The notes beneath the pieces were generated by a model that was not told where the DNA came from, did no database searches, and worked only from the letters and a program-made list of their open reading frames with translations. A stretch of DNA of 64,000 nucleotides from CBDDBH01 sp965225625. GTDB lineage: Bacteria > Pseudomonadota > Gammaproteobacteria > JADZEE01. This document shows, piece after piece, positions 48,492 through 57,642 of the stretch (positions are counted from its first letter, which is position 1; each line of letters opens with the position of its first letter). The stretch lies in contig CBDDBH010000021.1 in NCBI GenBank assembly GCA_965225625.1, forward strand, positions 62,001 through 126,000, read 5' to 3'. Position numbers and translations under genes: made by a program.

Positions 48492-49061
48492 CTATAGCCG
48501 GAGAGCGGCTTTTTGCTCAGCCGTCTCCTCAGTCCAGTTGTCGATGTTGCTCACGCCTGCGCTGGCTTCGCGCGCCATGACCGCATCGTGCTCGGGTACC
48601 CGGTAGGTGACTTCAATAGCGATGCCGTTGGGGTCGAAGGTATAGATAGACTTCACGAACTCATGATCCGTGGGCCCCCAGACTTCACAACCGTATTCTT
48701 CCCAGCGCTTGCGGATCTCGCTTTGCTCTACCTCAGATTCCACCTCGAAGGCGACGTGGCGATCCAAACCCCACTGCATATCGAAGTACTCCTCCTTGAC
48801 GTCACCGGGAACATCGAAAAAGGCGATATAGCGACCATCGCCCATCTCGAAGAACAAGTGCATGAACGGAAATGGCATTTCTTTCGGTGCGGATCCGAAA
48901 GGTTTCGGGTTGACCCGTCCCATTTCCAGATCCAGGGCGGCAGCGAGATTCAGACCCATGACATCTTCGTAAAAATAGCGCGTCTGTTCCGCATCGCGGC
49001 ACCGAAAAGCCGCGTGGTGTATACCTTTGATAGCAGGTTTTCGCGTCGCGGCTTCTGCCAT
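48492..49061 (-). CDS. VOC/glyoxalase-superfamily protein (possible extradiol dioxygenase)
   Basis: A 189-residue protein with two beta-alpha-beta-beta-beta units. Metal-ligand candidates are the His pair in GIHHAAFRC, a His in FPFMHLFFEMG or RHVAFEVE and a Glu in FDPNGIAIEVTY. VOC members include extradiol ring-cleaving dioxygenases and lactoylglutathione-type lyases. It resembles the 51676 and 52282 paralogues in the opening HHAAFRCRDAEQTRYFYED. It leads the minus-strand run VOC-FAH-PhyH-SDR-hydrolase. Confidence 0.75.
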   Translation of the reverse strand: MAEAATRKPAIKGIHHAAFRCRDAEQTRYFYEDVMGLNLAAALDLEMGRVNPKPFGSAPKEMPFPFMHLFFEMGDGRYIAFFDVPGDVKEEYFDMQWGLDRHVAFEVESEVEQSEIRKRWEEYGCEVWGPTDHEFVKSIYTFDPNGIAIEVTYRVPEHDAVMAREASAGVSNIDNWTEETAEQKAALRL

Positions 49062-49175
49062 AGTGACTTCTCCTTACTCGCACCCGAACCGACGAGCGCC
49101 GATGATTCAATCCGCTGATGAATATAGAGCATTTATACTTTATATTCACGCAACAAGAAGACCACAGGATCTGCG

Positions 49176-50387
49176 ATGAGTCAGACAAGCAGTAACGTTC
49201 CTTCGATGCAACCGGTGCCAAGCGCGACCGAATTGATTGCCCGCGCACAGGCGCTGAAACCGGCTCTGCTGGAGCGCGCGACCCGTGCTGAACAGGCCCG
49301 GAAAATGTTGCCGGAAACCATCACTGATTTCCGCAGCGCCGGCTTTTATCGGATCGTTCAACCCCGCTGTTATGGCGGCTACGAACTGGATTTCGACACC
49401 CTTTTTCGCGTCGTCGTGGAAGTCGGCTCCGCCTGCCCATCGAGCAGTTGGTGCCTGTGCCTGCTGAGCTTACACAATTGGTTCGTCGGTTGGTGGCCGC
49501 GACAGGCCCAGGAGACAGTGTTCGCCGGCGATGAACACCCTCTGACTGCAATCGTACTCGCGCCACGCGGAAAGGCGGAAAAGGTCGATGGCGGTTATAA
49601 GGTAAACGGCACATGGGAGTATGCCAGTGGCGTGGAAGAATCCAATTTCGTCGGCGTTGCCGGCGTCGTCACCGGGTTGTCCGAAGGCCAGGAGTCTCCC
49701 CCGGTCACAGTCTTGATCCCCACCGAGCAAATCGAGATTCTTGACAATTGGTTTACGCTGGGATTGCGCGGCACCGGCAGCAAAAGTGTCGTCTGCAAAG
49801 ATGTATTCGTGCCCGATCACATGGGCTGCGTACTTGCGCATTGCCAGGATGGCTCACCAGGCAAGGAAGTACACGATAATCCCCTCTATCAGGGTTTCGC
49901 GCGCGTGCCACTTTTCGCCATGGGTGGCACGGCGCCCGCTCTAGGCGCCGCCCGACTCATGCTCGACAGTTACATCAAACGGCTGCAAACACATAGCAGT
50001 CCATTCCTGCGCTCCGATCATTCGCAACTCATTCCATCACAGGTCCGCCTTGGTCGTGCCAGCACGCTGTATGAATCCGCCCACACGCTGTTTTTCAGCG
50101 CTGTCAACGAATACTTCGACATCGTTAACGCACGGGTGGAATTGACCTTGGAGCAACGCACCAGGTATCGCTCACAAAGCGCCCAAGTCCTGGATTTCTG
50201 CGTGCAGATTGTCGATTTGATCATGGCCGACGCCGGTACCGGCGCATTTTTCGACGGCTCGCCAATGCAGCGCGCTTTTCGCGACGTGCACATGCTGCAA
50301 AGTCACGTCGCAATGAGCCTGGAAAGCGCAGCGGAAAATTATGGCAAAGTACAGCTGGGTTTCGATCCGGTACCACCGATGGTGTAA
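49176..50387 (+). CDS. Acyl-CoA-dehydrogenase-fold flavin monooxygenase (HsaA/HpaH-like)
   Basis: A 403-residue protein of the acyl-CoA dehydrogenase fold. FRSAGFYRIVQPRCYGGYEL and the ACPSSSWCLCLLSLHNWFVG region, with WEYASGVEESNFV downstream, fit the two-component phenol-type monooxygenases such as HsaA or HpaH rather than acyl-CoA dehydrogenases. It uses reduced FMN supplied by a reductase, which is not seen nearby. These enzymes hydroxylate phenols ortho to an existing hydroxyl to make catechols for ring cleavage. It is divergent from the VOC gene and begins the plus-strand run. Confidence 0.75.
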   Translation: MSQTSSNVPSMQPVPSATELIARAQALKPALLERATRAEQARKMLPETITDFRSAGFYRIVQPRCYGGYELDFDTLFRVVVEVGSACPSSSWCLCLLSLHNWFVGWWPRQAQETVFAGDEHPLTAIVLAPRGKAEKVDGGYKVNGTWEYASGVEESNFVGVAGVVTGLSEGQESPPVTVLIPTEQIEILDNWFTLGLRGTGSKSVVCKDVFVPDHMGCVLAHCQDGSPGKEVHDNPLYQGFARVPLFAMGGTAPALGAARLMLDSYIKRLQTHSSPFLRSDHSQLIPSQVRLGRASTLYESAHTLFFSAVNEYFDIVNARVELTLEQRTRYRSQSAQVLDFCVQIVDLIMADAGTGAFFDGSPMQRAFRDVHMLQSHVAMSLESAAENYGKVQLGFDPVPPMV

Positions 50388-50424
50388 CAAACAACACGAC
50401 GTGGGCGCAAGATCTAAACGAAGG

Positions 50425-50452
50425 GCCCCTTCTCCCTTTGCGGGAGAGGGGC
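50425..50452. repeat. Palindromic intergenic element
   Basis: Inverted repeat GCCCCTTCTCCC/GGGAGAGGGGC with a TTTGC loop and one bulge, between the monooxygenase and hydrolase genes. It is related to the element at 44618-44643. No T-run follows on the plus strand. Confidence 0.55.
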
Positions 50453-50472
50453 TAAACAAAAGAGGAAAAAAA

Positions 50473-51648
50473 GTGACGCAACAATTCGAAGTCGAACGAA
50501 TACCGGTGTTCCTGCGATTCGAGGATCGTTCCGCATTTACTGAAACCTACGGATACTCTGGTAGCCAGGGTTTGGTTTTGACCGAAGGCTTCCAGGTCAT
50601 TCCCAAGGGGCATGTGTCTAAGACCGCGGTGCTTATGATGCATCCCTCGTCCACGCTGCATCAGTTACCAATCCCGACCGCTCTTGCGAGTGCAGGCATT
50701 CATGTGATGTGCTGCGCCAGCCGCTACCCGAAAAATGATTCAGCATTAATCATGGAAAAAGTGGCTATCGACCTTGGCGCTTACGTCCGCCATGCCAAGG
50801 AGGAGCTTGGCTACGAAAATGTCGTGCTGCTCGGTTGGAGCGGCGGCGGATCGCTGTCACTGTTCTATCAATCGCAAGCCGAGAATCCGACCATTGAGAC
50901 CACGCCGGCGGGTGATCCGGTGAACCTCAAGGCTGCAAACCTCATTCCTGCCGACGCAGTCATGTTCATCGCCGCACACATCAGCCGTGCGCGCACGCTC
51001 ACGGAGTGGATGGATCCATCCGTGCTCGATGAAATCAATCCAGACAAACGCGACGCCGACTTGGATTTGTACGATGCAGCCAATCCCAACCAGGCACCCT
51101 ACGATGCCGCTTATGTCGAGCGTTATCGCGCTGCCCAGATCGCACGAAACCGAAAAATCACGGCACAGGTGCACGAGGTACTCGAGGATCTGAAAAAACG
51201 TGACGACGGTGAGGTAGAACGGTGTTTCGTGGTTCATCGGACGATGGCTGACCCGCGCTGGCTCGATCCCGCAGTCGATCCAAATGACCGCAAACCCCGC
51301 TGGTGCTTTCTGGGTGAACCCAAGGTAGTCAATACCGGACCGGTAGGGCTAGCGCGCTTCTGTACGCTGCGTAGTTGGCTGTCGCAGTGGTCATACGATG
51401 AGTCGCGTGCCGATGGCATCAAGGGTGCACAAGGGATCAGCGTACCGTTTTTGACGGTCGTCAATAGCGCCGACGACGCGTGTCCTGCCAGCCACGCGGA
51501 CCAGATCTATGCGGCAGCCGCATCGGCAGATAAAGAGATGAAGGTAGTTAAGGGCGCCAATCACTATTATCATGAGCAGCCAGAGCTAATGGTGGAGGCG
51601 GTCGAAAGCGTTGCCGACTGGCTGCAGCGGCATACTTTCATAGCGTGA
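50473..51648 (+). CDS. Alpha/beta hydrolase (paralogue B)
   Basis: From GTG at 50473 (AGAGGAAA upstream) the product is 391 residues, the same length as paralogue A at 44689. The elbow is VVLLGWSGGGSLSLFYQ; the C-terminal His is in GANHYYHEQ and an Asp is in NSADDACPAS. The DLDLYDAANPNQAPYDAAY insertion is shared with paralogue A. The frame is open upstream to 50341 but overlaps the previous gene and lacks a ribosome site. It likely works in the same pathway as A, on a related intermediate. Confidence 0.75.
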   Translation: MTQQFEVERIPVFLRFEDRSAFTETYGYSGSQGLVLTEGFQVIPKGHVSKTAVLMMHPSSTLHQLPIPTALASAGIHVMCCASRYPKNDSALIMEKVAIDLGAYVRHAKEELGYENVVLLGWSGGGSLSLFYQSQAENPTIETTPAGDPVNLKAANLIPADAVMFIAAHISRARTLTEWMDPSVLDEINPDKRDADLDLYDAANPNQAPYDAAYVERYRAAQIARNRKITAQVHEVLEDLKKRDDGEVERCFVVHRTMADPRWLDPAVDPNDRKPRWCFLGEPKVVNTGPVGLARFCTLRSWLSQWSYDESRADGIKGAQGISVPFLTVVNSADDACPASHADQIYAAAASADKEMKVVKGANHYYHEQPELMVEAVESVADWLQRHTFIA

Positions 51649-51675
51649 CGCCCCCGCCAACCAGGAGACAGTGTA

Positions 51676-52272
51676 ATGACAACCAGACCCCAGAATCCCG
51701 ACCAACCGCCGGTCTACGGACTGCACCATGCGGCGTACCGCTGTAGCGATGCCGAGCAAACCCGTCAGTTTTACGAGGACAAGATTGGTTTTCCCATGTC
51801 CATGGCGCTGCACATAGATTTCCACCCCGTCACGGGCGAAGAGTGCAAATATCTGCATGTTTTCTTCGACATCAGCAGCCACAGCGACGATGACACGCAA
51901 TCAAATTACATCGCTTTTTTTGAAGTACCGGATCACCCAGGTGATGACCCTGAGAAGCTCTTCAAAAAAAATCGCGACGGATTCGATTTGCACTTCTCGA
52001 TGGCTGTGAAAGATCACGATACCCTCAGTGCCTGGCACGAGCGCCTGACCGGCAACGGCTTAGAGGTGATCGGCCCCGTGCGCCACGGGATCTGCAGTTC
52101 CATCTACTTCCACGATCCGGATGGTTATCTGCTGGAGTTTACTGCAGAGGATGAGGCGGAGCAGGCTGAGTTTGACCAGCACGGTCGCGACGCACGCAAG
52201 CACCTTGCAGAGTGGAACGCGCGCAAGGCGAAACTTCGTGCGGCAGCGAAACCTGAGTTAGCCGAAGCCTAG
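51676..52272 (+). CDS. VOC/glyoxalase-superfamily protein
   Basis: A 198-residue protein. It opens GLHHAAYRCSDAEQTRQFYE with a first-metal His, and has CKYLHVFFDISSH, FDLHFSMAVKDHD and FHDPDGYLLEFT (Glu ligand) in the second half. The sequence is a close paralogue of the next gene and of the 48492 VOC. Candidate extradiol dioxygenase or isomerase. CAGGAGACAG precedes the ATG, and only 10 bp separate it from the next gene. Confidence 0.75.
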   Translation: MTTRPQNPDQPPVYGLHHAAYRCSDAEQTRQFYEDKIGFPMSMALHIDFHPVTGEECKYLHVFFDISSHSDDDTQSNYIAFFEVPDHPGDDPEKLFKKNRDGFDLHFSMAVKDHDTLSAWHERLTGNGLEVIGPVRHGICSSIYFHDPDGYLLEFTAEDEAEQAEFDQHGRDARKHLAEWNARKAKLRAAAKPELAEA

Positions 52273-52281
52273 GAGCACATA

Positions 52282-52845
52282 ATGACTACGCAATCGAGCG
52301 ACACCACGCACCCACCGGTCTTCGGTTTACATCATGCGGCATTCCAATGCCGCGACGCCGAGGAAACGCGGCAATTCTACGAGGAGGTTGTCGGCTTTCC
52401 TATGGCGATGGCGTTGCCGATCGACGCGGATCCACAAACCGGCGAACCAAAAAAATATCTGCATATTTTCTTCGACATCGGCAGTCACGACGACAACCAC
52501 AAAAATTACATTGCGTTCTTCGACATAGAGGATTATCCGGACGATGACCCCAACGACATGTTCGTCAAGCGCTGGGGATTAGACCTGCACTTCGCGATGC
52601 GGGTAAAGGATCATGATGCCCTGCATGCCTGGCACGATCGGCTCGTATCGAAAGGCCTGGAAGTCGAAGGGCCTATCAACCACGGCATGTGCTCGTCAAT
52701 ATATTTCTATGATCCCAATGGCTACCGCTTGGAGTTTACGACTGAGAGCGCCGAGGAAAGCGCTGAATTTGCCGAGCACCGGCGAGATGCCAAACAGAAC
52801 ATGCAGGATTGGTTGAACTGGAAGGCTGATAAAACTGCAGCTTAG
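52282..52845 (+). CDS. VOC/glyoxalase-superfamily protein (tandem paralogue)
   Basis: A 187-residue protein, a tandem paralogue of the 51676 gene: GLHHAAFQCRDAEETRQFYE, KKYLHIFFDIGSH, GLDLHFAMRVKDHD, FYDPNGYRLEFT. Metal-ligand candidates occupy the same positions. The tandem duplication suggests different substrates or a heteromer. AGGAG precedes the ATG. Confidence 0.75.
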   Translation: MTTQSSDTTHPPVFGLHHAAFQCRDAEETRQFYEEVVGFPMAMALPIDADPQTGEPKKYLHIFFDIGSHDDNHKNYIAFFDIEDYPDDDPNDMFVKRWGLDLHFAMRVKDHDALHAWHDRLVSKGLEVEGPINHGMCSSIYFYDPNGYRLEFTTESAEESAEFAEHRRDAKQNMQDWLNWKADKTAA

Positions 52846-52860
52846 TAATCGTCGCGCGAT

Positions 52861-53229
52861 TTATTTCGTATTGAGGGCCAGCAAGTAGGCCACCAGCTCC
52901 CAGCGCTGCGTTTCTGAAAACGTATTCGCATAGGGCGGCATGCGTTTGCCGCCGCGCGTACGTCCTTTCGATATAACGGTAAACAATTTGTCCGCATCAA
53001 ATTGCCGACCTTGCAGCGGACGACCCTGCCCGCCCTGCCCTTCATGGCCGTGACAGAATGTGCAAGTTCCGTTGAAAGTGGTTTCGCCGCGTACGGCAGC
53101 TGATTGATCTTTTAACACCTGGTCTTTGATTGGGAGATCCGCAGACGCCCAAACGCAGACTGTTAGAAAGCAAAGCAATGGCACAAGACTACCCCTCACC
53201 CGACCGGCGCGAGAGACTTTGTTCTTCAT
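52861..53229 (-). CDS. Periplasmic c-type cytochrome
   Basis: A 122-residue protein with an export signal ending near ASA. A single heme-binding motif CTFCH sits at C56-C59-H60, and M97 in KRMPPY is the probable sixth heme ligand. Small class I cytochrome c, the usual electron acceptor for PQQ dehydrogenases. The ATG overlaps the preceding dehydrogenase stop as ATGA, so translation is coupled. Confidence 0.85.
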   Translation of the reverse strand: MKNKVSRAGRVRGSLVPLLCFLTVCVWASADLPIKDQVLKDQSAAVRGETTFNGTCTFCHGHEGQGGQGRPLQGRQFDADKLFTVISKGRTRGGKRMPPYANTFSETQRWELVAYLLALNTK

Positions 53230-54896
53230 TCCTCAGCCAGCGTAAACGCAATCAACAATCCGCCATTGGGAATGTCGCGAATTTTGGGAAACGCCTGGGC
53301 AAGCTGGCCCGGTACAAAACCGCTAAACCCACTGGTGGTCACGATGTACTGCTTACCATCGACAGCGTAACTGACTGTACCGCCACGCGACCCGGAGCCC
53401 ATTTGGAAATGCCAAAGCCGCTTGCCTGTCTCCGCGTGATAAGCAACGAAGGTGCCTTCCAGCTCACTGTTGAATACCAGGTTGCCTTTAGTGGTCAGTA
53501 CATTGCCCAACCCCGGCAAGTCGTAGTGGACGCTCCAACTGCGTTCGCCGGTAATTGGATCCAGCGCATCCAGGCGCGCACGCGCTTTTTGCCCGGGCGG
53601 CGCGATGGTCTCGAGTTTGGCAGCACCTAATGCCGGTTGGCCAAAAGCGAGAGTCTTGAAGTCTGTTGCGGCGGGAATGGTGCGGTTACACGCCTCAATC
53701 GCATTCGTATACCAAAGACCCGTGTTCGGATTGTAGGCACCGTGATTGAAACTGCGCGCACCCAGCCAGGAGGGGCACTGGGTGCCTTCGCGGCCGGCCG
53801 GGATCTGCACTCGATTGATGAGCTTGCCGGTTTCTAAATCGACGCCGTCAGCAAAATTCAGGTTTTCCGAAAACTGCCAAACTTTGAGCAAACGTCCGGA
53901 TTCCTTTGCGTAGACGAACACGAAACCGTTCTTACTCAAATGTACGACGTGATCTTTGCCATCGCGCGTTACGATCAACGCCTCATACGCCGAGTCGAAA
54001 TCCCAGACGTCGTGCGGCGTCTCCTGGTGATGCCATTTGAGACGACCGGTTTTGGGATCCAATGCCAATAGCGATGCCGTGTACTTGTTATCTCCCTTGC
54101 GATTATCGCCGTAGAAATCAGCCGACGCATTGCCGGTACCAATAAAAATCGTACCGCTGTCGGCGTCATAGGTTCCGGGCATCCAGGCACCACCGCCGCC
54201 ATACTGGGCGGCACCCTCCGGCCAGCTCTCTGCATCGTCTTTGATGATGTCGAAAGTCCAGACCAACTTTCCGGTGTGGGCGTTGACACCGTATATTTTT
54301 CCCGCGCTTGCAAAATCACCGCCGGTGGAGCCACCAAACAGTATGTCGTCGGCAAGCTGTGGCGATGAGGTAAAGTTACAGCCGTTGCAGTTTGGCATGT
54401 CGGTCATTTGAGTCGCCCACCGCAGCGCGCCGGTCGCCTGATCAAGCGCAATGAAACGCCCGTCTACGGTTCCAACGTAAACCATGCCATGTCCCACAGT
54501 CACGCCCCGGCTGACGCCGGTCATCTGGATTTCATAGGCTATGTCTTCTATGTTCGGCTTGAATTGCCACAGGACTTCACCGCTGGCCGCGTTCAAGGCA
54601 AACACGTTGTTGAACGGGCTGGAGTAATACAAAACGCCGTCCACAACAATGGGAGTGACATTAAGCCCATTGGTAATATCCCCGGGCTGATGCACCCAGG
54701 CCACTTTTAACCGATTTACGTTGTCAGTGTTGATTTGCGTCAATGGACTGTAACGCCAGGCATTCGACGTGCGGTGATATTGCGGCCAATTATTGGGGTC
54801 CACACTACCCGGACCCGGATCTGCGGCAACAACGGCGCTCGCGACAACAATGCATAGCCAACCTGTAATCAACCACGGTTTGAGTCTCTCGGTCAC
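53226..54896 (-). CDS. PQQ-dependent (quinoprotein) dehydrogenase
   Basis: From GTG at 54896 (GGGAGAC upstream) the protein is 556 residues with a signal peptide ending near VVAA. The eight-bladed PQQ propeller has repeats such as GVLYYSSPFNNVFALNAASG and VDGRFIALDQATG. The active-site Asp is in PHDVWDFDS. The vicinal-Cys ring of methanol-dehydrogenase types is not evident; a CNGC motif is present. It oxidises an alcohol or aldehyde in the periplasm and passes electrons to the coupled cytochrome c. The frame upstream (to 54983) overlaps the Mo gene and is rejected. Substrate unknown. Confidence 0.85.
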   Translation of the reverse strand: MTERLKPWLITGWLCIVVASAVVAADPGPGSVDPNNWPQYHRTSNAWRYSPLTQINTDNVNRLKVAWVHQPGDITNGLNVTPIVVDGVLYYSSPFNNVFALNAASGEVLWQFKPNIEDIAYEIQMTGVSRGVTVGHGMVYVGTVDGRFIALDQATGALRWATQMTDMPNCNGCNFTSSPQLADDILFGGSTGGDFASAGKIYGVNAHTGKLVWTFDIIKDDAESWPEGAAQYGGGGAWMPGTYDADSGTIFIGTGNASADFYGDNRKGDNKYTASLLALDPKTGRLKWHHQETPHDVWDFDSAYEALIVTRDGKDHVVHLSKNGFVFVYAKESGRLLKVWQFSENLNFADGVDLETGKLINRVQIPAGREGTQCPSWLGARSFNHGAYNPNTGLWYTNAIEACNRTIPAATDFKTLAFGQPALGAAKLETIAPPGQKARARLDALDPITGERSWSVHYDLPGLGNVLTTKGNLVFNSELEGTFVAYHAETGKRLWHFQMGSGSRGGTVSYAVDGKQYIVTTSGFSGFVPGQLAQAFPKIRDIPNGGLLIAFTLAEE

Positions 54897-54912
54897 ACTT
54901 GTCTCCCTATCT

Positions 54913-56997
54913 TCAAATTGCACGAACCCATATGCGGGTGTCGTGGAATACCGCACCACCAATTGGGGCAGCCGGATCGGCACCGGTTAATACATTAATC
55001 CCTTTACCATCGAGAAACGCGTAATTCGGCCAGATGCTTTCGACAATGACGACGCCCTGCTGCGCGCCGTCGAAGAGTTTTGCGTGGATGCGCAAATCAC
55101 CCCGATCATTACCCAGCCGCAACTCGTTACCATCTTCCACACCCAAGGTCTGCGCGTCGGCCGGATGCAGGAGTGCTTCGGGTCGCCCCTCGCGACGGAT
55201 AGACGTCGCGGACTCGGTAAAACTGGAATTCAGATAATGCCTCGCGGGCGCTGTCACCAATCGGAACGGCATCTCCTGAGTGACGGATTCAATCACTGCC
55301 CAATGATCCGGGAAGCTCGGCATGTTTTCCGGCGTACCCTTTGGACCAAACCCGTGTGGCTGCGGTTGCGACCAGTCAGCCGCAAAATGAAACTTGCCAT
55401 CGTCATGGGCAAATCCGTCGAGGTAATGTGACTGCGTAAAGTCGGGCTGGCAATCGATCCATCGATCGCGTTCCAAGGCCTGAAAATCGCCCCAACCTGA
55501 CGCCTGCAGAGTCGAGTCGATAATCTCCCGCTCGCTCAAATCGAATTCGGGGTGCTCGGCACCCAACCGTTTGGCGAGGCCACAAATTACTGCGTGGTTT
55601 GATCGGCACTCACCCGGTGGCTCGACGATCTTGGGTCCAAACAGAATGTGCTGATGCCCACCGCCCTGGTAAATATCGTCGTGTTCCAGAAACATCGTCG
55701 CAGGCAACACGATGTCCGCCTGCGCCGCGGTCTCGGTCATGAATTGCTCGTGCACGCAGACAAACAAATCCTGGCGCGCAAATCCTGCGTGAACGCGATT
55801 GAGATCCGGTGCAACTGTCATCGGGTTGGTATTTTGGATCAGCATCGCGGTGACCGGCGGCCCGTCGCCTAAGTCGCTGCGCTCACCGGTCAGCACGGCA
55901 CCAATCCGCGACTGATCAAACACTCGGATCGTGCCGTCACGCAAATCGCCAGCGTCGATTAACGAGCGGTCCCAATGGTAGATGGCCTCATTGGTAAAGA
56001 ATGCGCCGCCTCCCGTTTGCAGCCAGGCTCCCGTGACGGCCGGCACGCAGAGTGCAGCATGCATGTTGACCGCGCCATTGCGCTGGCGAGTGAAACCGTA
56101 ACCCAACCGAAAAAAGCTGCGCGGCGTGTTACCGATCAAGCGAGCAAGCTCTTGTATTGTCGCAACCGGCACGCCAGTTATGGATGCGGCCCAGTCGGGT
56201 GTTTTCGATTGCAGGTGTCGCTCCAGACCGGCGGGATCGTCCGTATAGCGTTGCAAATAATCACGGTCGGCAAAATCCTCGCGAAACAACACGTGCATCA
56301 GCGCACACGCCAGCGCGCCGTCGGTGCCGGGGCGTACACAAACGAATAGATCCGCTTGCTCTGCCGTCGCGTTTCGATAGGTATCAATGACCACAATTTT
56401 TGCGCCGCGCTCGCGACGCGCGCGCAAGATATGAGTCATCACATTGACCTGGGTACTCGCGGCATTAGTACCCCAGATGACAATCAGATCGGACGAAGCC
56501 ATCTCGCGAGGATCCACGCCAGCCAGGCGACCGGTTCCAACTTGAAAACCGGTTTTCGCAACGGACGAGCAAATCGTTGAGTGCTGGCCGGAATAGCGTT
56601 TGACGTGGCGCAGGCGCTGCATACCATCGCGCATGAGCAATCCCATGGTGCCTGCGTAGAAGTAAGGCCATACGGCTTCCGAGCCTAAGCGCTGCTCGCT
56701 CTTGACGAATTCGTCAGCGACAGCGTCTAGCGCATCAGTCCAGCTAATCGCTTGAAACGCGTCTTTGTCACCTTTCGCGCCGGTACGGCGGAAAGGCTGG
56801 ATGAGGCGATCCGGATGATGTATGCGCTCGGCATAGCGTGCGACTTTGCTGCAAATCACGCCGGCGGTATAGGAGTTGTCGGCCGCCCCGCGAACCTTGC
56901 CGATAACGCTCGGTCCCAGTACTTCGACTTCCAACGCGCAAGTAGACGGGCAATCGTGCGGACAGGCACTGTAACGGATCTCGTGAGCGGCACTCAT
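54913..56997 (-). CDS. Molybdopterin oxidoreductase (DMSO-reductase family) with [4Fe-4S] site
   Basis: From MSAAHEIRYSACPHDCPSTC the product is 694 residues. C12, C16, C20 and C49 form the N-terminal iron-sulfur motif. Further family blocks are DLIVIWGTNAASTQ, TDGALACALMHVL, ADIVLPATMFLEHDD and the C-terminal molydopterin-dinucleotide domain (RLVTAPARHYLNSSF). No Tat signal is visible, so it is probably cytoplasmic. It is not a Sec-containing formate dehydrogenase: there is no in-frame TGA at the metal-ligand region. The stop lies 16 bp before the PQQ dehydrogenase start, so these form one operon with cytochrome c. The reaction cannot be assigned. Confidence 0.85.
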   Translation of the reverse strand: MSAAHEIRYSACPHDCPSTCALEVEVLGPSVIGKVRGAADNSYTAGVICSKVARYAERIHHPDRLIQPFRRTGAKGDKDAFQAISWTDALDAVADEFVKSEQRLGSEAVWPYFYAGTMGLLMRDGMQRLRHVKRYSGQHSTICSSVAKTGFQVGTGRLAGVDPREMASSDLIVIWGTNAASTQVNVMTHILRARRERGAKIVVIDTYRNATAEQADLFVCVRPGTDGALACALMHVLFREDFADRDYLQRYTDDPAGLERHLQSKTPDWAASITGVPVATIQELARLIGNTPRSFFRLGYGFTRQRNGAVNMHAALCVPAVTGAWLQTGGGAFFTNEAIYHWDRSLIDAGDLRDGTIRVFDQSRIGAVLTGERSDLGDGPPVTAMLIQNTNPMTVAPDLNRVHAGFARQDLFVCVHEQFMTETAAQADIVLPATMFLEHDDIYQGGGHQHILFGPKIVEPPGECRSNHAVICGLAKRLGAEHPEFDLSEREIIDSTLQASGWGDFQALERDRWIDCQPDFTQSHYLDGFAHDDGKFHFAADWSQPQPHGFGPKGTPENMPSFPDHWAVIESVTQEMPFRLVTAPARHYLNSSFTESATSIRREGRPEALLHPADAQTLGVEDGNELRLGNDRGDLRIHAKLFDGAQQGVVIVESIWPNYAFLDGKGINVLTGADPAAPIGGAVFHDTRIWVRAI

Positions 56998-57153
56998 TGC
57001 CAGGATTATACGATGCCGCCACCCAAGGAGGCCTGGAAAGTACCAGCATTTTTCGATATGGGCCCGTTCCTGCGCGCGAATTATTGAAAAGCAGGCGAAA
57101 CGCGACCACACTCGGCTAGAGAACAGCCGCCCTTACCGTCGAGAGCCAAAACA

Positions 57154-57633
57154 ATGACTGAGTCCACTTTGAACTTAACGTTTCTGTCTCACGGAACGCT
57201 GGAATCGAAAGATCTGGAAGCCTCTTATCGGTTATATACCGAGTTTTTCGGTCTCGAGGTCAAGCGCACGAGCGAAATTTCTTTGATGATCCGACTCGGC
57301 GGTCAACATTGCTACGCCGTTGTGCAGAACAAAAAGAAATCCGAACCCATGCCATTTCTGTATCACAACGGCCTGGACGTAGCGACCGACGCACAGGTGG
57401 ATGAAGCCCATGCAACCTGTACGGAACAAGCGCAGAAGTGGGGCCTCAAAAAAATCTCCAACCCCACCGTCCAACACGGCACCTACAGCTTCTATTTCTG
57501 GGACGGGGACGACAACTGCTGGGAAATATTGTCCAACCCCGCCGGCGGCTACACCTGGCTATTTGAGCGCAACGACCTTGAGGGCCGCGGACACCTGAAT
57601 AAAAACTACGAACGACCACAGGCGAAAACCTAA
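57154..57633 (+). CDS. VOC/glyoxalase-superfamily protein, compact
   Basis: A 159-residue protein. LSHGTLESKDLEASYRLYTE starts the first unit, and HGTYSFYFWDGDDNCWEILSN in the second supplies a Glu. The His and Glu spacing is compatible with a metal site, but the first His (LSH) is offset from the other three VOC proteins. It lies 9 bp upstream of the FAH gene and is probably co-transcribed, a pairing typical of ring cleavage followed by hydrolysis. No ring-cleavage activity can be proven. Confidence 0.75.
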   Translation: MTESTLNLTFLSHGTLESKDLEASYRLYTEFFGLEVKRTSEISLMIRLGGQHCYAVVQNKKKSEPMPFLYHNGLDVATDAQVDEAHATCTEQAQKWGLKKISNPTVQHGTYSFYFWDGDDNCWEILSNPAGGYTWLFERNDLEGRGHLNKNYERPQAKT

Positions 57634-57642
57634 GGCGCAACA

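Noticed and set aside
48513..49118. 201-residue plus-strand ORF over the VOC gene
   Set aside because: Antisense frame without domain features; the minus-strand VOC gene has metal-ligand motifs and a normal start.
54913..56997. A second selenoprotein (formate dehydrogenase-type)
   Set aside because: The Mo enzyme frame has no internal TGA, and its [4Fe-4S] and Mo regions read with Cys/Ser normally.
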